Shown: positions 25,401-37,164, counted from the first letter of the stretch. The stretch is 64,000 nt of DNA from Enoplolaimus lenunculus (GCA_030248215.1 JASANG010001228.1:62001-126000), one strand, 5' to 3'. Notes: generated from the letters alone by a model not told the origin. A program made the numbers and translations.

Positions 25401-27804
25401 AATGGTGTCGGGATAAAATGTGAACTGGCTTGCAGCAAAGAGCTTTGAAGCATGTATCGATTAATAGATATTTTTCGCTGGGGTGGAAAAATTGATGACA
25501 AAGGTCAATAAAAGGGCGTGGTCTGGAGTGGTGTTGTAAACTCAAGTGTGCCAAGACATCAGTTCCCTTAACATTACTGAAACCAGCTGTATTTCAATGA
25601 TTTACACACCTTGCGTAGTTGATTCACCAAGAGTGCCGGCCAACGGAACAACACCCAAATCGACTTTTATTCCTGGGATGATGCCCTTGTCTTGTAACAA
25701 CTGAAAATTTAACACAACTAAAAATAATACAAAATAGAAAAAATATGAAAACCAGTTTTTTCTTCACATTACAACGTTTACTGAATTGATGGAACCATAC
25801 GCACTTTTTGACGAGTTTAATGCCTTCTGGAAGGGTCTGTCATCTTATCTTACGTGAATTGCGATACGCAGGTGCCGGGCTGCATCACAAACCAGCTTAC
25901 AAATAAAAACTTCTTGAGTTGGTAGCGACGTATGTCGCCGTACGACTCGTATAGCGCACTATAGTGACATCGGATATTAATTTATCGGATACCAGATATT
26001 AAATTCTTTACCGGAACTCGATCTTTTCCGAATAAGCACTGTTGACGGTAATTGAGTCGAGCAAAAGTATAAGCATGTTTACTGAATTAATATTAATTGT
26101 TAAGCTGGATTTTCCATGATATTTCAGTAAATAGTAGAAATCTTAACTTTGCTTGCACGGAAAGGTTACCGCAGCAAGATGTTAAAAATGTCTATACTGG
26201 ATACCGCAACCGGATATCGGTTTTTCCGGACAAAAAACCGGATATCGGTTTTTCCGGACATTAAACCGGTATCGAATATCGGTCGCACCTTAAGCGCTAT
26301 CCTAATTCAGTATTTAAATGTCATAGGTAATTCCGATAAAAATTTATGTTTCATTAAGTGTTCTAAAGTATCCAAAATCAGTTAGTTCGACTCATAAAGC
26401 ACAAATCCTTACAAACAGTCTGAAACAAAATTTCTTTAACAAATTTTAAATCACAGTGTAATGTTACAAATTTTCAAAATCTTAAAGAAAGTTTACTGTG
26501 CATAAAACAATGGTAATTTCGTAAGAAAACTTTCACAGTTGAACCAGCGTTTTAAAAATCCTACCAAAATCAGTCATTTTCATTAATAAAGCACCAGTGT
26601 CTGGAAACAATATAAAAATTACTCACCTTGACAAATGGAACACCATCATCAGTTTTTTGATAAACCGTTTCGTGGAACAAGATCACGCCGGAAATGTAAT
26701 TGGCCAATTCTTTGTCAGCGGTGAACAGAAGCTAAAACAATTGCATACTCAATTAATCATAAAAACTAGAATACACTGCCGTTGTAGAAATGCCGGTCCA
26801 CAAAAAGGTAAGGCCGGCGCCGAACTTGTCGTGCGGAGCCGTCCATCACTGCCTGTATGGACGGCGCCAGACAGCATTAAAATAATTAAAAAGTGTAGCG
26901 CAATCCTAAGGCTAACTTTTAGGAGCAAACATTTGATTCTGTTTAGATGTGGACCTGGTTAGAGACGAAAAAACGATCGCATACCTTATAAAATAGAACT
27001 ATGATTCTTGAGTATTTTTCAACCCTGATAGGCATTAGAACAAAACGAGGAACATATACCTATATATGCACGAAAGTACCTGTTAATAAATACGTGAACC
27101 ACTGGCGGTCTCGTTTTCAGGTAGGAATCATTTAATGTTTTTAACTAAAACTTCAGCTCTCTACAAAACGTTTCGAAGAAGGCGCCCAGCTCGCCGCCCC
27201 GATCACCCTCTATGATCTCCTCTGACGTAAAGAATTGTTATTTCCTAATGCAGGTAGATGTGTCGCAGCCCATGTCGTAAATCAACCCAATTCTAAATTA
27301 AGCTAGTCCAATGCGGAATTACGACTTGGGCTAGCTCAAGGCGGAATCATGTCTCGATAAATCTGTGCGTTTTCTGCTTGGTTACTTGACAGTCTTGATC
27401 CTGATTGATTCCAATTTGCTCAGTAAAACAAACTGTTTGGTAGCCAACAGGTGGCGATTACTTAGCCAATCAGAAAACAGCATTTGCGTCAGCTAATCGA
27501 ATTTGAGTATGGCATTTGACGTCGTGGGCTAGCCCATGTCGTAATTACGCCGTGGACTACCCAATTCGGAATTGGGCTAAATTACGACTTGGGCTACAAC
27601 ATATGCAGATATAAGCATTGCCTGTCGGTATTTTCGTCGATTTTCTTCAGTGTTTTCAAGTCCAATTGGGCCCAAGCGTTTCGCCATGCTTCCAGTGGAC
27701 TCATCAGCAGCCAGAATACCTTTGCCATTAGCAACAATAGCGTCTGCGGTCGCTTTGAGCTCCGCTTTTTTCTCTTGAGGCAAATATTCACCGTAGCTGG
27801 CCAT
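22441..27804 (-). CDS. Fructose-bisphosphate aldolase, class I, seven exons
   Basis: Minus-strand exons are 27622-27804, 26627-26731, 25610-25700, 24581-24741, 23474-23732, 22880-23091 and 22441-22533. They join in frame to 367 residues plus stop, close to the usual 363-364. Landmarks match rabbit or human numbering: Asp34 in [11 protein letters not shown], Lys147 in FAKWRC, Lys153, the Schiff-base Lys230 in [21 protein letters not shown], and the C-terminal tyrosine in FVANHAY. The enzyme splits fructose-1,6-bisphosphate into dihydroxyacetone phosphate and glyceraldehyde-3-phosphate in cytosolic glycolysis. Word-for-word similarity (NRRKYRQ then LLFTA) is closest to nematode aldolases as I remember them. 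Intron 1 needs a GC donor (CAG then GCAATG), because the nearby GT sites break the reading frame; the other five junctions are GT-AG. A MITE lies 26 bases inside intron 1. Confidence 0.96.
23284..23342. mobile_element. Fragment of the satellite-bearing foldback element family
   Basis: GTAAGGATGGTGCTATACTT followed by TTGAAGACGTCCGGCACC matches the outer end of the large element at 40,202-47,784. On the reverse strand that element's right end reads TTAGGGTTGCGCTATACTTT, then a CGTTCGGTGCC stretch. It lies in an aldolase intron. No second end was found. Confidence 0.45.
24985..25380. repeat. GC-rich element in aldolase intron 3
   Basis: A block of CCCCGG/GGGGCC words at 24,990-25,075 and a second block (GGCCCCAGTTGTTACCGGC, then GGCCTAGGCTTCAGCCCCGG) at 25,268-25,378 flank AT-rich sequence. 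They may be the arms of one element. No clean terminal repeat was confirmed. Confidence 0.35.
26811..26911. mobile_element. Short relative of the satellite-bearing foldback element
   Basis: About 100 bp with GGCCGGCGCCGAACTTG at the left, CCGTCCATCACTGCC and its inverse ATGGACGGCGCC in the middle, and GTGTAGCGCAATCCTAAGG at the right. That right end matches the ATAGCGCAACCCTAAGG end at 47,771. It shows the family without satellite expansion. Confidence 0.5.
27267..27595. mobile_element. MITE next to the aldolase exon 1 donor
   Basis: About 330 bp with inverted ends AGCCCATGTCGTAAATCAAC and AAATTACGACTTGGGCT. It has internal inverted words CCCAATTCGGAATTGGG and CTAGCCCATGTCGTAATTACG. It sits 26 bases downstream of the GC splice donor of aldolase exon 1. 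Confidence 0.65.
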
Positions 27805-29146
27805 GACTATTTGTCGCGTTCGGGATCGAAATTATATTCGAAATAAAACGTTAATCAGATGATTAGAATACGTAGAATACCCAAGAACTAAAAACGAAAA
27901 CGGCGCAGTTATTACGTGGCTTGCCATTTGACATCTAATAAGACATCGAGTTTTGACACGGCTGCGCCACTGTTGGAATCAAAACCCGAAACTTCAAATT
28001 TCAGGAACAAAACAAGTCCCAATAACAAAATTTGCGTTTGAATACGGTACTATTTTAGTCTTGGTCGTTAACATGGATGAACGGTCTCGGTGTATAATTG
28101 GCTCGTCTCGGTAGCGATCTTTCAATCGAGAAAAAACTCTAAAACCACGTTTTTACTTTCAACGTTCACATATTACAGACAAGATTGTTGATTTTTGCAC
28201 AAAAAATAAAATTTTAGCGCGGTTTTAGTTTAATTTTATTAGTTACCCAGCAATCGTTGCACAAACAATTTAGATAAACGCCCTAATATCAAACTTTTGA
28301 CAGCTGCAGCCTCGGTCTCGATAGGCTGAACATCAATCTCGGTAACCGAGACCGCCCATCATTGATCGTTGGTGCATGAAAAGTTCAAAAATGAGTTTTC
28401 GCGCAAATTGAAAATCGGAGTTTTAAGTTAAGCTATTTAAGTCTACATAAACGAAACAGGGAAATTTGGATTATCACGCATCGAAGCAGTAAAATGAAGG
28501 CTATACCGCCCAGTATTTTGCGATTTGATTCACACTGCTAATACAGTCCGTAGGTACGAAATCCTAGCGGTTTTTAACGCATCATGATAAAGTGGGATCG
28601 GTAGCGAGAAAATATCAATTTCTATCCTTTTTCAAACAGTGTAGTATGAATTGCAAATGCTTATGCGAAATTTATTGTATGGATACCAAAATTAAAATTC
28701 TGCGCAAATATTTTTGCTTTGGACTCTCTTCGAGCAACACTAAAATCAAATTAAGAATACGAATACGGGTGTAACAGAAGCAATACGCACGCGAACACAG
28801 AACATAATGTATCTCCACTCCATTAAAGACACCACTTGAAACTCGGATGAGCCCAGGGGAAGCATTTGCATTATAAAACAGACAAATGTGCAAAGTTGTT
28901 CGTAAAATAATTCGAAAGTTAATACATCGACTAAACTGTATGTGCATTACCTGCATAAACGTAAAATACAAAATACATCTGCTAAGTGCTCTACTGTACA
29001 GAACCACACGTACATCTGTATAATCGGCAGCTGTTTGCCCGTTTACCACTTATCAAGTTTGCTATGCTATATGCGATGCAAGATCAATTTAATGTCCTCT
29101 GTAGTCTCAGTTTGCTAGCTACTACCGCGAAAGGAAAGAAAAACAA
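27805..29146. other. Upstream region of the aldolase gene
   Basis: AT-rich, with a GTCTCGG-rich element in its centre. It should contain the minus-strand aldolase promoter. No clear TATA box or other gene is visible. Confidence 0.45.
28071..28364. mobile_element. GTCTCGG-rich element, copy 3
   Basis: GGATGAACGGTCTCGG at the left and ACCGAGACCGCCCATCATTG at the right are imperfect inverted ends. CTCGGTCTCGATAGG lies inside. Same family as the copies in the UBE2G1 introns. Confidence 0.5.
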
Positions 29147-30112
29147 CGTTGTTTTGACGGTTGCAAAACATAGTTTTAAAGCGAAGCTAACATTGCGTGT
29201 GGGAACATTCTGGAAACTTTGAAAAACACAACCAGTCACATTTGGAGTCTGATCGTTATTTAATGCGTAAAAAATGGCTTCCAGCTGTTCATGGATGCAG
29301 TATTCACTGGTGTACGGAGCCAGGTGAAACTTGATGGTAGAAATATAAAGCGTAACTTAATGAATACCCACTTGAGGTTTTCCCAGTGAAACTATTTGAA
29401 CCGTTAACACATGTTGCAGTTGGTTTCGTTGCCCTCTAATCGCGGTTTATGAGGAACTAAAATCAATGTAGACCAGCTAAATAAATAACTTGTATATTAA
29501 AACAGTTTGAAGGATGGGAGTGTAAATATCTTGTCAAATAAAACTAATGTATCAGTGCATTCAGTACACAATAAACAGTTAATTGATACTTTTTAGAATA
29601 AGTTTTTATCTTAAATCAAACTCCACTAGAACGGTTTGTGCAGTCTTAAAATGAAAATTTTGCAATTAGAGCAACTGGAAAGCCAAATATATGTTGAATT
29701 GACTGTACTGATGTTTAGTCAAACTCTAATCGTTTTTACAACTATGTAAACATTATTTCTGTTTTGTAAAATGTTGCTTATTGATGGATTGTATGTCACT
29801 TTAAATTATCATAAACGGAAATCATTAATACATAGCTAATCCTTATGCAGCTATAGTTTGTTGTTTTCAAAAAAGTCGATGTATTGGGGCTGAGAAGTGA
29901 TTGCGTCGTGCAGCCAGTACACTGGTTTAATTTAACTTTTTTACTATGAACTTTTATGTTGTTAGTTTTGATGTGAAAATCTATGGTGATTATACGAAGT
30001 CTTTTGTACTAATGCAGTACTTCTTGTGTCAGAACTGCACAGTCGGGACGACCCCTTTCCTCGAAGTACTGTGAATATGCATGATTTTCCTCGTAATTCT
30101 CCGAAACGTATT

Positions 30113-30183
30113 GCCACGCCGGGAATCGAACCTCGGACCTCTCGCTCGCGAGTCAAGCGCGCTACCCATTACACCACGCGGCC
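30113..30183 (-). tRNA. tRNA-like sequence (anticodon loop CGC), probably pseudo or SINE-derived
   Basis: The minus strand reads GGCCGCGTGGTGTAATGGG, then GCGCGCTTGACTCGCGAGCG and GGTTCGATTCCCGGCG. An A-box-like TGGTGTAATGGG and a B-box GGTTCGATTC are present. The acceptor 3' strand here is CGTGGCA, leaving one mismatch. The T stem has two mismatches. The anticodon by position is CGC (Ala). Confidence 0.45.
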
Positions 30184-30632
30184 GATATCCTAATTTCCTC
30201 TGGTGGTATATGTGCACGAGTATGTATGTGTCTTAACATTACACACTATGCATATACACAAGCTACACCGCATATACTCACACGTTGTTTTTCACAAATG
30301 AATAGCAGTTGCTAATCTGTGACAAAACTTATTCTAATCTTAACTTAATGCTCATTCGACATGCCTTTACCGGTCATGTTAAGACAAAGAAGTGTGTAAA
30401 AATTGTAACATAATGTATACAAATTATTGTGGAATAACGTGCGACATGCGGATGTATGGAGGCAAATAATGACCTCATGTTGATGCTGTATATCGGTAAA
30501 AACACTGCTGCATATGTAGTGCCTTCATATGCAGCAGCAGTAAAACATGGAAGAACCAAGATACATGTGTATATTGTTGGGGTTCTTATAAGGCATAAAA
30601 ACAAAAAACTCAGCAGTTGATTGTGCGGCGGC

Positions 30633-30705
30633 GTGGCTCAGTGGATAGCGCGCTGGACTGATAATCTGTCGATCGAGTTCGAAACCTCCTGGGAGCGTCC
30701 CTCAT
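30633..30705 (+). tRNA. tRNA-like sequence (anticodon loop GAT), degenerate
   Basis: GGCGTGGCTCAGTGGATAGC (A box) is followed by CTGGACTGATAATCTGTC, giving loop CTGATAA with anticodon GAT, and then GAGTTCGAAACC (B box). Acceptor and T stems pair poorly, so a tRNA-derived repeat is more likely than a working tRNA-Ile. Confidence 0.4.
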
Positions 30706-31606
30706 TTTCAGCTGCTGACGCTGAACTAAAAACTGTCGTACCCTAGCCTACCCAACTTATCACATAAGGTGCAGAAAAAACGTTGTTTTGACGGTTGCAA
30801 AACATAGTTTTAAAGCGAAGCTAACATTGCGTGTGGGAACATTCTGGAAACTTTGAAAAACACAACCAGTCACATTTGGAGTCTGATCGTTATTTAATGC
30901 GTAAAAAATGGCTTCCAGCTGTTCATGGATGCAGTATTCACTGGTGTAGGGAGCCAGGTGAAACTTGATGGTAGAAATATAAAGCGTAACTTAATGAATA
31001 CCCACTTGAGGTTTTCCCAGTGAAACTATTTGAACCGTTAACACATGTTGCAGTTGGTTTCGTTGCCCTCTAATCGCGGTTTATGAGGAACTAAAATCAA
31101 TGTAGACCAGCTAAATAAATAACTTGTATAATAAAACAGTTTGAAGGATGGGAGTGTAAATATCTTGTCAAATAAAACTAATGTATCAGTGCATTCAGTA
31201 CACAATAAACAGTTAATTGATACTTTTTAGAATAAGTTTTTATCTTAAGTCAAACTCCACTAGAACGGTTTGTGCTGTCTTAAAATGAAAATTTTGCAAT
31301 TAGAGCAACTGGAAAGCCAAATATATGTTGAATTGACTGCACTGATGTTTAGTCAAATTCTAATCGTTTTTACAACTATGTAAACATTATTTCTGTTTTG
31401 TAAAATGTTGCTTATTGATGGATTGTATGTCACTTTAAATTATCATAAACGGAAATCATTAATACATAGCTATTGCTTATGCAGCTATAGTTTGTTGTTT
31501 TCAAAAAAGTCGGTGTATTGGGGCTGAGAAGTGATTGCGTCGTGCAGCCAGTGCACTGGTTTAATTTAACTTTTTTACTATGAACTTTTATGTTGTTAGT
31601 TTTGAT

Positions 31607-31674
31607 GTCGGGAATCGAACCTCGGACCTCTCGCTCGCGAGTCAAGCGCGCTACCCATTACACCACGCGGCCGA
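31607..31674 (-). tRNA. tRNA-like sequence (CGC), 3' end truncated
   Basis: Same as the minus-strand unit at 30,113, but the sequence beyond the T arm is replaced by GATGTC-type flank, so the acceptor 3' strand is missing. It sits at the deletion junction of duplication copy 2. Confidence 0.4.
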
Positions 31675-31952
31675 TATCCTAATTTCCTCTGGTGGTATAT
31701 GTGCACGAGTATGTATGTGTCTTAACATTACACGCTCTGTACATACACAAACTACAACGCATATACTCACATTCCCCCTTCTTAGGCGGTCGCCCCGGAC
31801 CGCGAATCCAAACTTCTCCGAATCCATGAGCCTGCAATTTGCTGCGCCCATCTCGGTGGGACCTCCATGTCAGAACTGCACCGTCGGGACGACCCCTTCC
31901 TCCGAAGTACTGCGATTATACGTGGTTTTACCCTAAGTTTTCCGAAACAAAT

Positions 31953-32024
31953 GGCCACGCCGGGAATCGAACCTCGGACCTCTCGCTCGCGAGTCAAGCG
32001 CGCTACCCACTACACCACGCAGCC
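31953..32024 (-). tRNA. tRNA-like sequence (CGC), best-preserved copy
   Basis: 72 bases. The 7-bp acceptor stem (GGCTGCG with CGTGGCC) pairs fully if G-T pairs are allowed. The D stem GTGT/GCGC pairs with two G-T. The anticodon stem has one mismatch and the T stem two. The loop CTCGCGA gives anticodon CGC (Ala). A box and B box are intact. Function is uncertain because of the T-stem mismatches. Confidence 0.45.
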
Positions 32025-32466
32025 GATATCCGAATTTCCTCTAGTGGTATATGTGCACGAGTATGTATGTGTCTTAACATTACACACTATGCATATACAC
32101 AAGCTACACCGCATATACTCACACGTTGTTTTTCACAAATGAATAGCAGTTGCTAATTTGTGACAAAACTTATTCTAATCTTAACTTAATGCTCATTCGA
32201 CATGCCTTTACCGGTCATGTTAAGACAAAGAAGTGCGTAAAAATTGTAACATAATGTATACAAATTATTGTGGAATAACGTGCGACATGCGGATGTATGG
32301 AGGCAAATAATGACCTCATGTTGATGCTGTATATCGGTAAAAACACTGCTGCATATGTAGTGCCTTCATATGCAGCAGCAGTAAAACATGGAAGAACCAA
32401 GATACATCTGTATATTGTTGGGGTTCTTATAAGGCATAAAAACAAAAAACTCAGCAGTTGATTGTG

Positions 32467-32540
32467 CGGCGGCGTGGCTCAGTGGATAGCGCGCTGGACT
32501 GATAATCTGTCGATCGAGTTCGAAACCTCCTGGGAGCGTC
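32467..32540 (+). tRNA. tRNA-like sequence (GAT), second copy
   Basis: Identical duplicate of the unit at 30,633, carried by duplication copy 2. It lies about 200 bases upstream of the SF3A2 start codon. Confidence 0.4.
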
Positions 32541-32743
32541 CCTCATTTTCAGCTGCTGACGCTGAACTAAAAACTGTCGTACCCTAGCCTACCCAACTTA
32601 TCACATAAGGTGCGTATCAAATCCTACTACAATACTTGTAATGATTCTGCATGTCGTGTTTAATTTTTTGTTTATAACTGTAAGTTCTAATTTTAGGATT
32701 ACTGACTTGTTAATATAAACGCTGACGTAATCATTCTGTAATC

Positions 32744-35700
32744 ATGGCTATGGATTTTCAGGTAAGACATTTTATTTTTGCCATATAATGGTTGCTCAAT
32801 CAGTAACCATCTCGTGCTCCTGTAAGGAACAAGCTACGTTGTGTTTAAAAACAGAAACGACAAGTTTGTTCCTCTAAATGGTTATGCTAAACAAGCTTGC
32901 ATTGTCATTCGTCGCAGTAAAATATGCCGTTGTTCTGTGACGCAGAGTGTATAGCGCAACACGTGTAGCCTGCAGGCTTAAAATTTATATATATGGACTG
33001 CTTTCAGCATCGGGCCGGTGGCAAAACCGGCAGTGGTGGCGTCGCGTCTTGGTCAGATGCAAATCGTGACAGACGTGAACGGTTACGGCAGCTGGCCTTA
33101 GAAACTATCGATCTCAATAAGGTTTGTTTTACACAAGGGCGTAACCGGGAGGGTTCACGGTTCAGACCTCTTGGAATTCTTGTATATAAAGGGGTATTAA
33201 GATAGTTTTTCAGCTTATAGAACAAGAATCCCCGTGTGGAATTTTTATACAACGTAAATTGCCAACTTACTAAAAAATTCATGAAGACGGTTAGCTTACC
33301 AGATGTTTTACTCTGTACGACATTAAATTTCGTTAGTGTGTTTTCAATATGTACTGAACTTAAGTGCACTTTTGGAAATGATAAATTGGTTAAGTAACTG
33401 TTTGCGGGTATTTAAGTGTAAAATCGTACTTAGGTCGGGTTTCAGAAATCCGGTTATTATCAAGTAAAAGTACCAATTTGTTTTTAGGATCCTTATTTTA
33501 TGAAAAATCATCTCGGAGGTTACGAGTGTAAGCTTTGCCTGACGTTGCATAACAATGAGGTACGTATGTTTGTCGTGGTTGTTTATAACGATATTTGCTA
33601 TCTTCTTAGTCATGATTGTATGCCTTGCTTGCCTCAATTGTTTCTGAATGGTGTATGGTGTCCTTATAAGTTAAAAGTTTATAGACTTTTGTGGTTTTGC
33701 TCGGCTTTGCTTGATTTTAAATTATTATTATGTCGGTATACGCTGAAAATGTTGTTCCTATAAGAACAGGCTTAGTCATATTGACCTGTTGAGATCGACT
33801 TAGTTGTCATAATTGAATGCCAGATTGTATTGGAAAGTTTAAGTGGGGTCATTGTGTTGTATTGCCATTTAGGAATGTGGTCCTGCGCGGCAGTTTTTAT
33901 ACGGTTTCGGAAGGTGTCGTTGCTCGAAAATGTCACAGAACAGTCTAAATTAATTTTCTGAACACTACTTATTTCAATGTGTGTTTCAGGGTAGTTATTT
34001 GGCGCATACACAAGGCAAAAAGCACCAAGCTAACCTGTAAGTTGCATTAAATTAGTGTTTTTCATTTATGCAGCGTTATATTGTTAACGTTTATATTAGT
34101 TTTAATATTTTCTGTTAAACTAAAAATTCATATTCAAAGAGCTGTGCATTCGATAATTTTAATTTTTGATGTCAAAGACAGATAATTACAATTGTGTATG
34201 CCCTTGTTTAGACTGTAGTCTCTTTAGCAAACTTTTGGTTACCGGATAATGTGAATGAAACTGTTCACTGGTTTTAGCGGCCGACGAGCGGCGAAAGAAG
34301 CTAAAGAAGCACCGACACAGCCTGCACCAGAAAGACCTCGCGTCGATATTAAAAAATTTGTCAAAATTGGTCGACCTGGCTACAAAGGTATGCATTGCAG
34401 GCACATTACGAGCGGTGGGTCGGCTCTTGTACAGCTTCGGTGTGACAGACCATTTTATTCATCTTGATTCAAGAGTTACAATCGCAGTCACCTTATGGCT
34501 TTAGTTTCAAAAATGCAAAATTGTCTGTTAGTTTACAAATGGAACTCATTAATTATATACGAATTCTACTATTTCGGTTACTAAACACAACGCTAATTAA
34601 AGGGAAAGAGTACATCGTTTTCTAGTAGAAAATTTCTAAAGTTTTTGAGCAGCGGCTAGCGACTCTCAAATTTTCGTAGCTACGTCATCTTAGCGCTGAT
34701 ATAACTAGCAATTTACGCGAACTTCTCCACAATATCCTATTGCGGTGTTTTGGTATAACTCTCTATTATATGTTCTAGTCTGACTCATGATCATTTTCAG
34801 TAACAAAGCAACGTGATCCGGAATCTGGACAGCAAAGCTTGCTGTTTCAAATTGATTATCCTGAAATTGCGGACGGCGTTCAACCGAAGCATCGTTTTAT
34901 GTCGGCTTACGAACAAAAAATTGAGCCGCCAGATAAGCGTTGGCAGTATTTGTTGTTCGCTGCCGAACCGTATGAAACTATTGCGTTTAAAGTGAGTCAA
35001 GGTGGAGAAGTTGGGTGGTTGCCTCAACTATGGGCATATTAACTAGTACACATTAAAACCTATAGTTAAGGATATGAAATGAATCAAGACTCTGTGCGGG
35101 ATTGTTAACTTTTTTCGAGAATTGAAAAAGGTTGTGTTGACTAAAATTGAACAGTGCGGCACTGCAGGGTGCAACCGGAATTCCGATTCCGATTAGAATT
35201 CCGACTCAAAACGAGTTCCGATTCCGATTGCACAATCAATCGGAATCGGAATTTTGAAATTTTAATTTTAATCATATACACTTGTTGTGTTACGTTGCGT
35301 AAAAATTCTGTATTATTTATCTATTAAATTGTTTTCGGTGAGTAAATGATTGTAGTTTTGCTTTACGGAACCAAAATCATCATCAATTTGCAGATTTCCA
35401 ATAGGAACTTAATTTTGTATGAACAAGAACATGAACAGGAATTGACTTTTTTGCAGGAAGAGGAACAGGAACCAGAATTCGAAATAATTTTCATTACCGA
35501 ATTACTGTTGCACGTTTTAGAAAAAAGCCAAAAGCGGTTTAAATGATTTTTTACTATTTTATCATCAAGTGTTGCGGAAACGCAACAGAAACAGTTTATT
35601 AAAAAATTGACGTAATTGGAAAAACACTCACGTCGAAAAAACAATTTTTAAAGACAAAGCTTCCAATGTTTAAATGGTCAGGCATGATTTGCCACAAAAC

Positions 35701-37164
35701 CGTAAAAATTCCGGTTCGTGTATCTTTGAATTCAGGAACAAAAACAGGAATATGATTTTTTTGCATTCCAATTACAATTCCGGCATAAATTTGCTGCTCC
35801 GATTGCGGTATAATCCAGTTCTGCACGCTGTGGCTCTGGGTAGGTTTTTGAGCTGTTCAAATTTGTAGTGACAATTTTGTGCCGTCATAATTATGTTTGA
35901 ATAGATCGCGGTCTGGAAGTACAAAAACCGTAAGAGTTAGACAGTTGAATTTAACATTATGGACTAACTTATCAAAGTTTTAGACTGTATATGACGCTTG
36001 CCTGTTACACGTTTTAACCATATTTTTCCGTAAAAGGAATGCAGATTTTGTAATTTGTTTAGTTGTATTGTGATTAATTTTTCGCAAATTGGACTTGTTT
36101 TGATTTGCATATAATAGTAGCAATTACTTTCGGTTTATTTTATGCGATTGTTTCTGAAATTATGCGTTACAGGTGCCCAGTCGTGAAGTTGACAAAGGCG
36201 ATGGCAAATTTTGGACACTTTACAATAAAGATACGAAACAGGTGTGTGCCGTCATATTATCGGTTTGTAACAAGTGGTACATGCCGGGTTTATCGTTCTA
36301 TCCAGTATGGAATTGATCAAATGGCGTACTTTGTTCCAAAGCATATACGTGCATGCTCTTTTGGTTCAAAAATAAGTATAAAATTAGTGTTAACGGATAC
36401 TGACAGACATGATTCTGTTTTTACAACATTTGGTCAAAGTTACTTTTAGTGACAAGCCGTCGCCTAAGCCTCAGCGTAATGTTGAGACTATGTCTAACGG
36501 CTACTCGATTTCAGAAGGACGGGAAGCGGAACAATGTCAAATGTAAATAGCCCCAAAATTCATTACTCCGAGCGTATTATTTTGGAAACGTAATGTTTTT
36601 ATCTTTCAGTTCTTTTTGCAATTTGCATTCCGTATCGTTGATATTCATCCAACTGATGCTAGCGGTAGCTCAGACGATAACGCAACCACGAAACCGGGCT
36701 CGATACCTCGCGCCTTGCCACCACCTCCAGGACCAGGTGGTTCAATGAGACCGCCTGCAGCCGGTATGGCTCCACGACCACCAGCCCCTCCTGGTATAGA
36801 CGGCCCGCGACGAGCACCGCCCCCACCGCCAGGGACGTATCCGCCACATGGAGCCATACCGAGGCCGGCTGGGCAGTTTGGTGGACCTCAAGCTGCTGGA
36901 TTAGGGCCGCCACGCCCGCCCGGTCCGGTGCCTCCACCACCTCCGCCTCCATCAAGCGGCGGCGGTGGTCCGCAACGGCCTGGTGGGATGGTTTCTCTGC
37001 CGCCGCCACCCCCGCCTTCTGGCGGATCTAACCAGCTAGGTGGCGGCCTTCCACCTACAAGTAGAGGTATAGCCGGTCCTTTTCCTCCTCCGCCTCCGAC
37101 GTCTGGGATTCGACCTGGCGCACCGGCTAGGAATAGTGGTGGTGGAGCTCAGAATCGGTATTAG
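32744..37164 (+). CDS. SF3A2: Splicing factor 3A subunit 2 (SF3A2/SAP62/Prp11), eight exons
   Basis: Exons are 32744-32761, 33008-33121, 33488-33559, 33990-34036, 34278-34387, 34801-34991, 36173-36241 and 36610-37164. All have GT-AG borders and consistent phases and give 391 residues. The N-terminus reads MAMDFQ, HRAGGKTGSGGVAS, RRERLRQLALETIDLNK. A matrin/U1-type zinc finger uses Cys58, Cys61, His74 and His80 (YECKLC ... YLAHTQGKKH). KKFVKIGRPGYKVTKQRD, LLFQIDYPEIADG and RFMSAYEQKIEPPDKRWQ follow, the SF3A2 signature. The C-terminus (about 165 residues) is a Pro/Gly-rich tail with runs of six or seven prolines; the GVHPPAP repeats of mammals are absent. The protein is part of the SF3a complex of U2 snRNP and helps branch-site recognition. 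An ATG two codons later (MDFQ) is the alternative start used in mammals. Confidence 0.96.
35165..35830. mobile_element. CAGGGTGCAACCGGAATTCCG element in SF3A2 intron 6
   Basis: About 666 bp. Left end CAGGGTGCAACCGGAATTCC; a degenerate right end lies near TTCTGCACGCTG. The subterminal ATTCCGATTCCGATTAG words recur in inverse form (AATCGGAATCGGAATT). A fragment of the same family lies at about 9,060-9,250. Confidence 0.55.

Larger units (their letters stand above)
29147..30773. repeat. Direct duplication, copy 1
   Basis: Starts CGTTGTTTTGACGGTTGC and ends at CACATAAGGTGC. The same sequence restarts at 30,781 (offset 1,634) with only scattered substitutions, so the duplication is recent. It contains one tRNA-like unit on each strand. 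Confidence 0.85.
30781..32612. repeat. Direct duplication, copy 2, with rearranged middle
   Basis: Nearly identical to 29,147-30,773 over its left about 820 bp and right about 590 bp. In the middle, about 135 bp of copy 1 is missing and a second tRNA-like unit is present, with its own TCAGAACTGCACCGTCGGG upstream sequence. Copy 2 is therefore about 200 bp longer. Ends at CACATAAGGTGC, after which the copies diverge. Confidence 0.85.

Noticed and set aside
32215-32445. 76-codon minus-strand ORF duplicated at 30,374-30,604
   Set aside because: Its duplication only reflects the segmental duplication. There is no start context, splice evidence or recognisable family.
36645-37009. Minus-strand Gly/Ala-rich ORFs
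   Set aside because: Shadows of the GC-rich proline tail of SF3A2.
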